DNA of 64,000 bases from Ottelia alismoides (Eukaryota; Streptophyta; Magnoliopsida; Alismatales; Hydrocharitaceae), in the NCBI GenBank assembly GCA_037367405.1, contig JAZKJV010009782.1, positions 341,166 through 405,165 of the forward strand, written 5' to 3'. This document shows, in pieces, positions 12,024 to 23,922 of this stretch. The notes below the pieces were generated by a model. That model saw only the letters and a list, made by a program, of their open reading frames with translations. It ran no database searches and was not told the origin of the DNA. Within the stretch, counting starts at the first letter, position 1; each line of letters begins with the position of its first letter. Both the position numbers and the translations under genes were made by a program.

Positions 12024-12868
12024 CAGTAGCGGACCCAGGATTTCACAATATGTGGGGCACTCATTTTTTTGTATTTGTTAAATTTTATATGATATTTTTA
12101 TTATCATAATACTTTTAAAGAAAAAATTCGTAGTTCAATATATTTTCCCACTATAACTATAAACTGATCGAGAATACAATAAAAATAATTCATACCTTGT
12201 TACCGATATATTGAGAACAGTTCATGTCATTTTCATCACTAATAGAGTCAAATAACTTTTTTAACTACATATAAGTGTCATTCTTTCATTCAATATATAC
12301 TTATAAACACATGTAATAGGGATCTATGAATCAAATTTACAATCAAACTCTAATTGAAAATTATATAAAATTGAGATAAATCAAATTCACAATTTTGATG
12401 ATACATGAAACTTGATAGATTAAGGAGTACTGTGATTGAAAATCACCATCTATACTTACTGGAAACATTGTCTATACATGAGTATATGAGAAGATTGAAA
12501 CCGATTTGAAAGATATTAGTTGTTGAGAGGGTAGGATTGTTCGGAAATGACTAGTTATGGAATGAGGAGACTAATCTAAGAGGCAAATTAATTGGAGTGA
12601 ACGACTAATACAAATAATTTAATTAAGCTAAGAGGATCAAGTGGCATAATGGATGGTATTTACTGATAGGTGGGAAGATAATTGCATGAGTTATTAATGA
12701 TGGAAGGATTTAAAAGACATGAAATTTAACCAACGGGAGAGGAGATATAGTTGGTAATTAAGGGGGGTGTTGCTCTTGATTTAGCATAATTATAATGAGT
12801 CTTAATTAAGAATTTGAAAAGGGAGGGGGGCACGTGCCCGGTCTCACCAAAGTGTGGGTCCGCCCCTG
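12024..12868. mobile_element. Non-autonomous hAT element (845 bp) with 8-bp target duplication
   Basis: The termini read CAGTAGCGGACCCA on the left and, reverse-complemented on the right, CAGGGGCGGACCCA. The flanking duplication is TCACAGAG at 12016-12023 and 12869-12876. An 8-bp duplication with CAG-initial short termini fits hAT. The interior is AT-rich and holds no transposase. Confidence 0.9.
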
Positions 12869-12876
12869 TCACAGAG

Positions 12877-14396
12877 GCTACGTATTCAAATCCATTCATG
12901 TGATGGTAACCATGCAAATCCATCCTTTATTGAGGGCATGGACGCAATTTTCCCGGAGTTTATGCAGAGTTTAGTAGGGTCAAGAGTCATTTATTGCAGA
13001 GATTCGCATCTCTGTCTTCTTTTCCGTGTCTTCACATCTGGTGTCCAATTTGATGTAGATATATATACTTGGAAAGGATCTCTTTGTTGGGCCTCGTTAT
13101 CTCTCCTTTTTAATGGTGAAACATAATGGTATCAAATCCTTTTTCATCCTTTTGCTCAACATTTCTATCCTATTCTTCTCAAACTTCTTCCTCTTCTTGG
13201 TGTTCTTAGCAACAAGTGGTTTAAAAAGGTGCTCTTCTTAATCAAAGATCCAACTTCATTGGTTATTTTGAATTTATTCTACCGTTCTTAGAAATATTAT
13301 GAAACTAAGTAAAATCATGAGTTTGCATTGAAATTTGATGAGCATATAGATTTATGTTCAAGTCTAGTATTGTACTAATTTTCCTATTTTTTTGGAAGTT
13401 TTCATTGAATTTTTAGAGTTTTAATAGTTGTTCTTATATTTTTTTCATACATTTTAATAATGAAAATGGAAGAAAAAATAAAATCAGTTACTAATCTACG
13501 CAAAATAATTCAATTATTAAATTTTTATGCATATTCTCATTCTAAGAATTTAAAGTAAGGGAAATTAAGTCAAGTCTGAGTTGAGGCAAGCTCAGCTCAT
13601 TAACTCGATTAGATAAGTAGTTTTGATTTTATTTATATATATATATATATTCTATTCTATGTGGCCATACATGATGTATTAATATGAGGATGAAATAGTG
13701 ATATCACTAATAAAATATTTATGGTTGTGTGATATTTATCCACTCTTTCTTAATTTATTAACTTCTCTCCCATTTCCAATTCTACAAAATTAAAGAAAAA
13801 AAGAAAAGTTCTAAAATCCATACAAGCCATACTCATCCCTCTTACCATGCACTATACTATGGCTCTCCACTCCCATCTCCTTCATCTCTCACTGGGATTT
13901 CCTTCATGCACAAGCAGCACGACCATTCCTAGAGGCCAGGTAACTCTACAACTTCTGGATTCTGCTTCGTACAAAAGCAACACATGTCGTCATACCCATC
14001 CCTCTCTACCCTTACGACACTACAACTTCTCTCTCATCTCCAAACATTATTATTAACATGATTATTAATGAGTTCAATTACTTCTTCATAGAAAGTTTAT
14101 GTATAAAGAATATAAAGTTGTCGTACTAAGAAAAGACTCGTTAAGAAGCTCATGAGTTAACTCGAACTCAATGAGTTGGAGTTTGAGTCAACATTCATGG
14201 GACGAAGCTTATCGAGTTCGATTTGTTGTAGAGTTAGAGTTCGAGTCGAGGCTGAATTGACTCGTTCAACTCGATAGACATTCCTAATCGCATGTGGATG
14301 ATTGTATTTCAAAATGTGATCACATTCTTCGGCCATATTTAGTTTCTCTTTGTAGCCACTCTGAAAATCCACTCTTTTGTGGCATAAGCGAGCAAA
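12877..14396. other. AT-rich spacer with start of duplicated segment
   Basis: No gene recognised. 13160-13250 matches 30670-30750 and opens copy A of the segmental duplication. A (TA)n run lies near 13640. Blocks of GAGTTCGAG/CTCGAACTC type near 13570-13620 and 14160-14280 recur at 42655-42800 and are probably an unnamed repeat. The remainder up to 14396 has no counterpart in copy B. Confidence 0.4.
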
Positions 14397-14449
14397 ATGG
14401 GACTAAGTGTCGTGCCACGTATTCACAACCATTTATCCCACTCAAACAC

Positions 14450-14700
14450 ATTCATTGACACACATACACATTCATTCACATCCAAACAAATAAACATTCA
14501 TACATTCACATCCACACATACACACATAACCAATCATATATACACAATTGTGTGCATGTATGCACACACATATATGCGTGTGCCCCAAACATATGCATAC
14601 ATGTAAAAAGTTAGACACATTCATGAGCATATACTCATACACACACAATATATACATACTCACAAATGCATTCACATACATCATACATATATATCACACA
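14450..14700. repeat. Degenerate CA/ACATTCA-rich repeat tract
   Basis: Irregular CACATACACATTCA-type units. The first part is shared with copy B near 30790-30830, where it is shorter. The potential frames across it are by-products of the repeat. Confidence 0.7.
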
Positions 14701-14785
14701 TAAAGCATTATACATAAATTTAAAAAAATCTAAATCTAGATCGAAAATACATGATGTTAAGCATAGGAAAAATAAATATCAACAT

Positions 14786-15832
14786 GAAGTTAATATTTGT
14801 TGTAGATAATATTTGGGATTTTAATCGTATGTACCCTAGAATCTTTGTAAAATACTTGCTCGATCTTGTAAACACCATTATTATCCCTTCGATCTTGTAA
14901 AATTACTCCGCCTTACACCACAAACCTTGTTGTTAGCTTGACTCTTCCTGAGCCAACTTGTTTGATTTAAAGTTGAGTTAATCAAATCATACTTAAATCA
15001 GTGGTGGATTTCATTCCATTATTCTCCTTCCTTCGCTCCTCTTCCCAATTTCTCCTCGCCTTCTTCATTCCGAAAAACCCAACGGAGGTAGAAGCACATT
15101 AATCTCCTTTGCTCGTAGCTTGACGATAGAGGTGCTAGGAAGGGGGCAGCATGGGGGAGATGCAAGTGGAGGTGATGGGAAGTGGGGCGGTGAGGGGGAG
15201 CTGCAACCGGAGGTTCTAGGAAGGGGGTGGATTGGGCAGAGGTGCTAGGAAGGGGACGACGTGGGGGAGCTACGGGAGAGGTGCTGGGAAGCTAGAAGTA
15301 CATGGGAGCTTCAAGCGGAGGTGCTGTGGAGCGGGGTGGCACATGGGAGATGCGGGTGGAGGCGCTTAGAAGGGGGCATCATGGGCGGAGGTGCTGGGAA
15401 GGGGGTGACACATGGGAGCTATAAGGGAGGTGCTGGGAAGGGGGGTGGTGCCGGGGAGTTACAGGCGGAGGTGCTGGCGGTGGGGGGGTGTGGGGGAGGT
15501 GCGGGCAGAGGTTTGGGTGGAGGTATTAGGAAGGGGGACGACAAAGTGGAGGAGGGAGAGTTGGGGGAGGAGCATGAAGGAGAAGGATATGTGTTGTGAA
15601 TTATATAAAAAAGAATGTTAAAAGTGTTTTATTTTTGTGGATTATGTTCACCTTTGACGGATAAATGGATGTCTATTAATCACATGGTCTATGCTGTAAG
15701 AGTTAGAAACTTTACGATGTCGATGGGATAATAACAATGTTTAGAAGATCGAACAAGTAATTTACAAAGAGTCTAAAGTTGTTAAGATAAAAATACGATA
15801 ATATTTTACATTATTTTACATTGCAACACAAA
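14786..15832. mobile_element. TIR element (about 1 kb) with purine-rich interior
   Basis: 14800-14900 and the reverse complement of 15735-15830 share CTTTGTAAA, CTTGYTCGATCTTSTAAAC and ATTATTATCCC in the same order. The interior is a GC-richer purine tract (15118-15560) unlike the AT-rich ends. The layout resembles a Mutator-like or Pack-type element carrying foreign DNA, but no target duplication was resolved and no gene fragment is recognisable. Confidence 0.5.
15118..15560. repeat. Purine-rich minisatellite
   Basis: Irregular repeats of about 40-60 bp built on GGAGGTGCTRGGAAGGGG followed by a CATGGGGGAGCT-like block, at least seven copies. The frames reading M-G-x-x-R-E and G-G-G-A-G-K across it are products of the repeat. 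Confidence 0.75.
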
Positions 15833-16280
15833 TTTCCCCCTTAAAGTTGATTTTCCTCTCCTTTTTATTCTTCTCCCTTTGTCTCTCTTCATTTGCCTTC
15901 TCCTGTCATCATTCCTCTCGCGGTTAACGATCTCTCCTCCATGACGTCCCTTCCGCGGCAATTAGTCCACATCATCATCGTCATCATCTCGAAGACGTCG
16001 TAATTTCTAATCCTTATCATAAACTATCCAAACATTTATTCTTATAATTATAACCAGCTATCAACTTCGGAAAATATAAAGTAAAGTTGACAATCCAATT
16101 TTTTTACCTCGAGTTGGACAATTTTACCTCGATAAACCCTAGCCAATTCACCATCATTGTCACACCATTGACTAATAGTTGAATATTTTGTACAATTTGA
16201 GAAAAAAATTAACTTGTCGAGATTATATCTCGGTGGTTGTGTATGGAGATCACAAAACTAAACATTTATAATTAATTAAA
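15833..16280. other. Spacer, nothing recognised
   Basis: AT-rich DNA with a short GC-richer patch near 15900-15990. I see no gene. Confidence 0.4.
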
Positions 16281-17336
16281 GACTAAATTACACAAAAAAT
16301 CCTATGTTATACACCCATTTTCTATGTCATACATGAACTTCAAATAGTTACAATATGGTACATAATTTCTTGATTTGGTAACAATAAGGACCCTAGCTAA
16401 TGGGACATAGTAACCACGGTTAACTTTATGAATTAAAGGACGAAGATACCCCTTCTCCCATTAGATTGAAGACAACATCGACAATCACAGGCTTGAGATC
16501 GGGAGGGAGGAGGTTGAAGAAGGGGGTTTGGTCATCGACGATGAGGCGATTGTGCCAGGGGAAAGGGGTGAGAGGGGAGGGGATGGGGTTGGAGACTCGA
16601 AGATCTGCTTGAGGAGAGAGAGAGAGGTGATGAACCCGAAAAAAGAGGGGAGAGGTGAAGGGTTGGGGGGGGGGAGGGGGTGTCGGAGCTCAGAGAAACA
16701 TGTGGTGTGTAGGAGAAGGGTGGGGACGAGGGGGAGGGAGTGGGGATGTGGATGGGGAAGTAGATGATGGTAGCCAACCATCTGCGAGCATCGCTCGCGG
16801 CTAGGCGACATATGGATATATGCGGTGATGAACCACGGTTGTGATGGGGAACAATGGTGTACAAGGGGAGTTGGTGTCGCATGACAATGTGGGACAAGGA
16901 GGATCCTGACCCCCCACTAAAGGGTTCATAGAAGTAGAGGACCTCCTTGCGGTGGAGCAACGTTGATGAGGAGGTGTTGGTTGCGGTGAAGACAAGATGC
17001 CATCAATGGCTGGTGATGGTGCCACTTAGAGATGGAGAGAACTGTTCGTTGTGTAGTAGCCCTCGAGGAACGAGAAGGGGGTTGTATGGTTTAGATCGGA
17101 GGCGATGCCAAACTCAGATTGGGTAGTGGTGGAGGCTTTGGGGGAGAAACTTGAAGATGGGTTCTTCTTCATGAAGGCACAAAGGCCTTCTCATAAAGTT
17201 AATCATGGTTACCCTAACCTGTTAGCTAGGATTCTCACTGATACTAAATCAAGAGATTATGTACACACTGTTATCTTTGGAAGTTCTGTACATTGAAATT
17301 GGGTACATAGTTAATGTACTTTTGTGTAATTTACTC
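16281..17336. mobile_element. Mutator-like TIR element (1056 bp) with GC-rich cargo
   Basis: The left end reads GACTAAATTACACAAAA and the right end, reverse-complemented, reads GAGTAAATTACACAAAA. Similarity continues about 50 bp inward. The flanks are TTAATTAAA and TTAATTTAA, a 9-bp duplication with one mismatch, as for Mutator-like elements. The interior (16495-17040) is GC-rich and purine-skewed. Proline/serine-rich frames of 108 and 142 codons on the minus strand lie there, but no domain is recognisable. It could be a Pack-MULE with a captured fragment or simple low-complexity DNA. Confidence 0.65.
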
Positions 17337-18244
17337 TTAATTTAACTTGAAAAATTCAAAGCAAATTTCCATTAGAAAAATGAAAGTTGACGAGGCGAAG
17401 GAGACAATCACTCAATGAAGATAATGCCACTAAAGGAAGGAAGGTAGCAATCATTGAGGAATATGATGTCTGGAAAGATAAGAAGGTGGCGGGGATGGAG
17501 ATCACATATGAGAGAGGGAGACGATGATGGATGCATCATTGTGAAGGAAGTGATTGAGAGACGATTGGAGAGGGAGAGAAGTCAGGTGGAGGGGCGACGA
17601 GGGAGGGACGGATGATGGAATAAGAGACCAGGGTTACAACTAGAGAGGGAGAGAATGATGGGGATGGGAGACTAAGGAGGGAGAGAAGGCATCGGATGGA
17701 GGACGACGCAGCAGACGTGGGTGGAGAGAGGGCATATGGGAGGAGGGAGGCAACTTGTAGGAAGAGGGGAATGACGGGTGAGCTCATGCGCTAGGTGCGG
17801 ATGGTGGACTTAGGGTAAAAAACTGGCGAGGGACAGATTAACAATTTTTTTGTATTTTTTGGGCATATCAGAAGGGACGGTCATAATAATGATCATTACT
17901 TCCTAATTCTAACTAATTCATCAGAAGGAATGGTGTCGACAATCCTCCATGTTGAATCACAGAAGGATGATCATCGAGCGACCATCTTTGAATCTTTGAA
18001 GACTGACACTTGCTCTACTCAGCGTTGTTATAATGCACGACATTCCGACATTGGACTTTCTAAGAAAAACAACCGAATTTCGTTCGTCAACTCTATTGTA
18101 GATTTATTGTTAACCATGATAATGGTTTTGTGGAAGTTAGAGTTTGAGTAAGTTTCATAAATATAATCTGAACGAGTTTTGATGTGCATGGGTCGATTCT
18201 AATTTGACGAGTAATGACAGTAAAAAGTAAGAAAATATAGGTAT
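17337..18244. other. Purine-rich and AT-rich spacer
   Basis: 17390-17800 is another GA-rich low-complexity tract resembling the cargo of the preceding element. A serine/proline-rich frame on the minus strand is composition-driven. No gene recognised to 18244. Confidence 0.4.
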
Positions 18245-18512
18245 AGGGATTTAAAACAAGGGATTTTTATCCCACAAACCTTAGAAATTTGTTAAATTAC
18301 CTCTACGATTTTTTACAAACGTAATTATCCCATCGACCTCATAAATTACTCCTAAGAACCTTCACGGGCTTCAAACAGATTAACCGCAGGGTTTACAAGG
18401 TAAAAGTTAGCAAGGTTACGAGATCGAGCAGGAAATTATGTTATTTCAAAAGTTGAAAAAGTAATTTACAAAATTCATATGGTTCACGAGGTAAAAATTC
18501 CTTAAAACAAAG
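18245..18512. mobile_element. Foldback MITE-like element
   Basis: The left part has TTTTTATCCCACAAACC and AAATTACCTC. The right part mirrors this with GTTCACGAGGTAAAAATTCC and GAAAAAGTAATTTAC. It is an inverted-repeat structure of about 270 bp without coding sequence. Target duplication not resolved. Confidence 0.45.
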
Positions 18513-18860
18513 TCAATACATCAGCAGTGATCTATCAATAAATCTTCCATAATAAAACCGGACGCATCGCATTGATAAGTTGATCGTCAAGCACTCGTAC
18601 GTTATACGGATCCATGCAAGAAAAGAAGGAAGAAATCCCCTCTTTTTGGCGTACTGTATACCTCCGACAGTACATTCGCTGTCATTATTTCTGATCTGTG
18701 CTCACATGGGAGAAACTACCGTGTTTTTATTTTCATAGCAGGGGAAAATATACTTGAGGCTTAACTATGCAAATTTTCCCTGAATTTAGTGCGGACGGTT
18801 TTTTTAACAAAGAAAGGTCTTCAAATGTTTAGGCCTATTATTTATGATTATAAACTTTAA

Positions 18861-19294
18861 GGTCCTGTTTGGTTGGAGAATAGGCCATCGAATAAGGGGC
18901 CAATTCTCCTCCCGACACGGTTCCCAGCGGTATGACTATTCTCCATTATTCCATTTTATTTCACTCTTATTCCTATCTTTATCCCACCTTATCTACCTTT
19001 ATTTCTCCTTATTCTCCTTATTCCTATCCTCCAGCCTGTTTGGTTGCTGGGTTGGACTGGGTTGGGTTGGGCTGAGTTGGGGTGGGTGAATAGTAATCTG
19101 TGAGGAGGAAGTACCCTTGTGAATAGTAACCAGGGTTGGACCAACCCTGCCCAACCCTGCAACCAAACAGGCCCTTACTATTCACCCACCCCAACTCAGC
19201 CCAATCCAACCCAGTCCAACCCAGCAACCAAACAGGCCCTTATTCTCCTTATTCCCCATCCTTATTCATGCTTATTCCCGAACCGAACGGGCCC
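18861..19294. mobile_element. Tourist-type MITE with TAA target duplication, host of a second MITE
   Basis: The termini read GGTCCTGTTTGGTTGG on the left and, reverse-complemented on the right, GGGCCCGTTCGGTTCGG. They are flanked by TAA at 18858-18860 and 19295-19297. The 3-bp TAA duplication and GTTTGGTT termini are typical of PIF/Harbinger-derived Tourist MITEs. The middle is replaced by a nested foldback (19033-19240). Copy B of the segmental duplication lacks it, so the insertion may postdate duplication. Confidence 0.75.
19033..19240. mobile_element. Nested Tourist foldback with a partial second copy
   Basis: CTGTTTGGTTGCTGGGTTGG on the left is mirrored by CCAACCCAGCAACCAAACAG on the right, with an additional half copy ending near 19173. 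The interior carries GTGAATAGTAA and GTGAGGAGG, which also occur just inside the termini of the Harbinger element at 44167-48905 and the MITE at 41967-42095. Confidence 0.7.
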
Positions 19295-19393
19295 TAAAAC
19301 CAGTGATCAATATTAATGCAAATGGCACATTTTTTTACCTCGTGCAAATTTCCAAATATAGTCAATGCCTTGAATTAATTTATGTTAATTCAA

Positions 19394-19717
19394 GGGAAAA
19401 AATTGGACTGCTCTTATCTCATTTTTCCAGAATTTATTTTATTTTTTTGAAAAATATCATTATGTATATTTATATATATATATATCCATCCTATTTGTCA
19501 TTTGAATTTCGTCAGAAATAGAGACTCCTATGCTCTCATCTAGAACATGTAATTTTAACGGTCTAAATATTGTTGTAATTGACCTCTTCTAGATGGAGGG
19601 CATACGAGTCTTTATTTCCGAGAAATTCGAATGATATATTGGAAGGAAATATATATGAATATACATGATGATATTTTTCAAAAATATAAAAAAAATACGG
19701 GCAGCCCCATTGAACCC
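19394..19717. mobile_element. Foldback element, family B copy 1, with 8-bp target duplication
   Basis: A 324-bp inverted-repeat element flanked by TAATTCAA at 19386-19393 and 19718-19725. The core has the family signature AGAGACTCCTATG, then TCTAGAACATGTAA, then a mirrored GGGCATACGAGTCTTT. It is related to 23310-23565 and 25519-25897, and more distantly to family A. No coding sequence. Confidence 0.75.
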
Positions 19718-20034
19718 TAATTCAAATGTTATGTAAATTTCAAATTCTAAATCACATATATTAGCGGCGCAACTTGTTGCCTGTCTCCCTACAATTTCGT
19801 TGTAATATGTTTCTATAGATCTTCCATATATTAGCAGGCCTAACATATAAATGTAGATAATACATTTAATTCTTTAAAATATCTATATCTTTATCGGTGT
19901 GCTTTATGTGTTTGGTTAAGAGTAATATTTGTTAATTTCGTTTATTTGTTAGAGATTATATGCTTTATTTTATGCCATTAGGTTTGTTATTATTGTATAT
20001 TAGAGGCCACACATATAATTTTAGAGGCCCTTCG

Positions 20035-20374
20035 GTTGGAGTAAACCATATTTCTACCCTTTATGTGGGGTTCACACCTACCCTTTATGTGGGGTTCACA
20101 CCTACTTTTTCTCTCCTAATGCATTAAATAAATCATTTCTCTTTCATCTCTTTCACCAAAAAATAATATATTATACCATTGTATTATCTAAAAGTTATAG
20201 AATATCCAACTTCTACTCATTTTTCCAAACTTCAATATACAATCATATCACAACAAATACCCACTTTTCCAAACTTCAATGCAATCATATCATAACAAAC
20301 TCCCTCAACTCAAACCCTATATCCAAACACCAAAACACAAAAAAAGATTACTCTAGCCCTGGTAACCCTCCACA
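20035..20374. other. Sequence private to copy A
   Basis: Copy B lacks this stretch of about 340 bp. It starts near CCCTTCGGTTGGAGTAAA and ends near GATTACTCTAGCCC, ends that are weakly mirrored, so a MITE is likely. A CTACCCTTTATGTGGGGTTC unit is duplicated at about 20053-20100. Confidence 0.4.
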
Positions 20375-20801
20375 CCTTTGATATCCTTTTTGGATTAACC
20401 CATTGTCATTAATTGCGAGGCACTATAAGTACTTGATAAAATGTCTAAGAGAAAAAAATGAATAAAAAGAGAAACAACATATTAATAGGTCTAAGTGTAC
20501 CAAACTGAGCTTTAAACCTATCCTACAATAAATACTAATATATAAGATTTTACAAAAATACTAGAGTTAAAGGAGTGAGTTTTTACCTTTTGGACCCTAT
20601 GTACAACTATCATGTATATACATTGAATGTTAGAATATTTATGCATATTTTATTTCAACTCTTTCATCTAATTTTTTTATATCATTTCAGGAGATGTATA
20701 GAATTACAGAAGTAATTCAAAAATACAAATTTGTATAAATGCCAATAACAAACCTTAGTTTTCATATGCCTATATTTACAGGCATATGTCCCATGCATAC
20801 T

Positions 20802-22640
20802 ATGAAGATAAATAAAATAAAATGAGGAGTAAAAGAAAGAAAGAAAACTTTGATTTTACATGAAACCCGCTCTCTAAGGAGCGAGATGAAACTACAAGAA
20901 AAACTACCACCGCATAATCAAGTTTATCAATGAGTATAGGAGGTGTATGTCTCTATATGAGGTGTATGTCTCTTTAAGGAGGTGTATGTCTCTCTAAGGA
21001 GCGAGATGAAACTACAAGAAAAGCTACAAGAAAAGATATAAGTTTTAGATCTTATATCAAGTTTATCAATGAGTATAGGAGGTGTATGTCTCTATATGTA
21101 ACCACACCATAAGTAAGTCCCACCGCTTAATCATATGGGACTGACAACTCCATACATAGCTCAATTCACAATTCTCTCAATAACCCTCCTCAAGTTGGAG
21201 CATTGAATGTCTAGCTTTTATGATACAAAACTTGATACGCACAAGCCAAATACATGGATCAAGTATAATTGTCAAACTCTCAAGTCTCAACTCCATCTTC
21301 TCGCGCTTGTGATATAGGAGGTCTATAGCTACTACAATTGCGCTCTTGAATGCTCTAAATACAAAACACTAAAAAAATTGCCCTTTTAACAGAGACCTGG
21401 TTGCTGCCACCATATGATAATATGGCCAAATGGTTTATATTATGAAGTTGCTGCATTGGATCTCTCTCAATGAGATCCTCGAACTAAGCCTTTCCCACAA
21501 TGGTTCAGAGAATGCGATCTCTGCTCGGGAGTCCGTGTGAATCAATCTGTATTGAACCTCCACCATGGGTCTCTAACATACATGGTCCCTGTTAATACTC
21601 TAAGAACAAATCATGAGTATGGGGACCTCTTCAGCAAACAAAATCATGTATGTGTACCTCATACAAAACAATGAGTTGTTCTCTGATACTCTACCTTATC
21701 CCCAAATTACCATCTTTTTTTCATCATCATTTTTTTATTGCTCTAGCCCCCTTTTTTTCGCAACCAATTCACATGGGCAATGGTCTCATAGGCCTAAATA
21801 AATCATAACATAATGAAACACGAGCCTCCCTTCATCTCTTAGGGCTCCATAAGGGGGAACCCATTCAAGAGTGCCATCTCCAAGGCAACCCATACCTTCG
21901 ATTGATGTCTCCGTTGATCAGCCACTAACCAACGCCTCTTCGTGCAGCATCTCAACACCATTAGCTTCACCTATGTTGCTTCACCGAAGAGACTTCCTCG
22001 CTCTCAGACGTCGGCTCATCGTGCTTACCTCCTTTGTGCTCAACACTAGGGTTACTGATGGGAAACCCATTATCTTCGATGTTAAGCCTGAGTGGTTGGA
22101 TTATACCAAGATGCCATCAGGGTTGTCCTTATAGCTCATCACTCGTTCGTCTAAGCTTGACTAGGGTTCCATGAAACCCATTTTCATGCTGACTACATCA
22201 TAAGATTTTTTTCAAAAATGATGATCCAAAGATGATGATTTGGAGCGAATTCATGTTCGGAAGAAACTCACAATGGGCAGTTGCCTCGTGCGCTGCTAAA
22301 GATATATCATCATGTGACCATTGAAACTTCGCAAAAATGCAACACATACTTCAAAAACCAAAAATCATCTTGTTCTGATACCATGTGAAAACAAATAATA
22401 GAATGTGAAATCAAAGAAAGTAGGAAAACTTTGATAGTACGCGGAATCATACTCAAGGGGCGGGATGTAGCTAGGCAGAAAATCTAATAAGGGATGGATA
22501 TTCTGTTAAATTTATCATGGTACATACGACATGGGGCACTATATATCCCCATAAATATAGGCAATTCTCACCACTCGTCTTTGTGAGATTAAACGACTCC
22601 ACTGAATAGACAATTGTATAAAGACAATATATTGTATAAT
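20802..22640 (-). mobile_element. Non-autonomous copia-type LTR element (copy A)
   Basis: Read on the minus strand. The 5' LTR is about 22640-22384. It is followed by a primer-binding site resembling TGGTATCAGAAC (next to 22384), complementary to initiator-Met tRNA as in copia. An interior of about 1.2 kb without gag or pol follows, then a purine tract AACTTGAGGAGGG near 21184-21197, then the 3' LTR 21183-20802. The LTRs share GAAAACTTTGAT and AAGGAGCGRGATG. The 3' LTR is lengthened by an internal duplication of GGAGGTGTATGTCTCT units. It fits a TRIM/LARD-type element. The same insertion occurs in copy B, so it predates the duplication. Confidence 0.65.
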
Positions 22641-22814
22641 TACAATAAATATATAATGTAAGTATTATTAGCGAGAAAATAAAAATAAAAATGGCCAATT
22701 GAAAACCCAGAAACCAGAATGATATACCTAACCTAAAAAAATGGAATTAAATCCACATCAAGCACAAATGACCAATTTAGTAAAAGCTTACTTCTACGAA
22801 AGTGGAACATATAT

Positions 22815-23262
22815 GATATATCGGAATCATCAAATAAAAAATTCTATTTGTTTTACGTGTAAGGAAAAAAGGTGCCATCAAGATCTCATTGAATATCAGT
22901 AAAGACTTTTACATCATAAACATTTATAATGGCCAACTTTGGTAGCATAATGCGACCTTGCTCTGTCGGCAAAACGTGGCCAATTATTTACCTCGCAGAA
23001 AAAACTTTGGCAGCATCATACGATCCGGCCCTGTCGGCAAAGTTTGAATTATATTGGGTGTCATTTATCCGATTATAATCTTTGGGATATGAGATTAGGA
23101 CATCTGAAGAACTCAAAAATGAACGAGATAATAAAAATGAATTTGGTGCCTAATATAATAGGTGCAAGAACAACGCCATGTGAACATTACTTGACTAGAA
23201 AATTGATCAGAAAATCATTTTCTGAAGGTTAAGGGTCAAGAGAATTATTTGAACTAGTTCTT
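22815..23262 (+). pseudogene. Copia GAG-pre-integrase fragment (copy A)
   Basis: The translation of 23044-23230 contains LWDMRLGHLKNSKMNEII and a downstream CEHYLTRKL-like block, the H-x-R-x-G-H and C-containing pattern of the copia pre-integrase zinc-binding region. It corresponds to 37375-37560 in copy B but has lost about 115 nt upstream and everything after 23262. A direct repeat of CTTTGGYAGCAT with CTCTGTCGGCAA lies at 22930-23040. Confidence 0.65.
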
Positions 23263-23309
23263 GGTCAAGAATTATATATATGAAGAAAAGGAAGTTGTTT
23301 TGAGTAACA

Positions 23310-23565
23310 ACCAAGTTGGTTGTTACACAAAGGAGTCCCCCCACCTTTTTTATTTTTTTCGAAAATAAAACTATATATATTCATCTATATATCCCTCCTA
23401 CATGTCATTCGAATTTCATCAGAAACAGAGACTCCCATGCCCTCAATCTAGAACATGTAATATTAATGGCCTGAAATTTGATGTACGACATGTTCTAGAT
23501 GAAGGGCATAGAATCACTGTTTCTGACGAAATTCGAATAATATGTAGGATGGATATATAGGCTAG
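23310..23565. mobile_element. Foldback element, family B copy 3 (worn)
   Basis: The core AGAGACTCCCATGCCCTC, TCTAGAACATGTAA and mirrored GTTCTAGATGAAGGGCAT match the other family B copies. The outer arms are partly lost, although a GGAGTCCCCCCACC remnant survives on the left. Confidence 0.6.
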
Positions 23566-23922
23566 TTCAGGCGTCTAATCCCGCAAAGGTATGGAAACAC
23601 AAGGGTGGTGAAGAAACTAATCAAAAACCTGCCGACCCAGCCTCCCAGATCCGCATCAGCCAGTGGTATGAGGACGACCAAGCCAATTACCAAGACTGGT
23701 GTAATAATGAAGTAGCTGAGGAGCGCGCGGAGGGGATGGTTGAATGGGGTCATTCGCAGAAAAGGGAAGGAGTCTAAGATCGATCAACGAAACGAAAAAA
23801 AGTGCTCTCTGAACTGAACGTGAAAGTGGCACTGCAGGGAGGGTCCTTTTTAGTAGATGAGTCCTTGGGTCGTCAGAGCGAGACGGATTTGGTAAAAAGA
23901 ATTGGAAGAACTTCGTTTTTTT
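23566..23922. other. GC-richer unique block, possible organelle-derived insert
   Basis: About 50% GC in an AT-rich, repeat-filled setting, with an unbroken minus-strand frame of 63 codons (23753-23562) that reads like membrane segments ([19 protein letters not shown]). I do not recognise a gene. A transferred mitochondrial fragment is one possibility, from style alone. Confidence 0.25.

Larger units (their letters stand above)
13160..23262 (+). repeat. Segmental duplication, copy A (interrupted)
   Basis: Blocks of copy A match copy B in the same order and orientation: 13160-13250 with 30670-30750, 14397-14470 with 30755-30835, 18585-18855 with 30850-31115, 19838-20035 with 34082-34275, 20375-22785 with 34285-36610, and 22815-23262 with 36990-37575. 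Gaps between blocks are private insertions or deletions. The longest shared block is about 2.4 kb. The alternative is two insertions of one large composite element. Confidence 0.75.
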
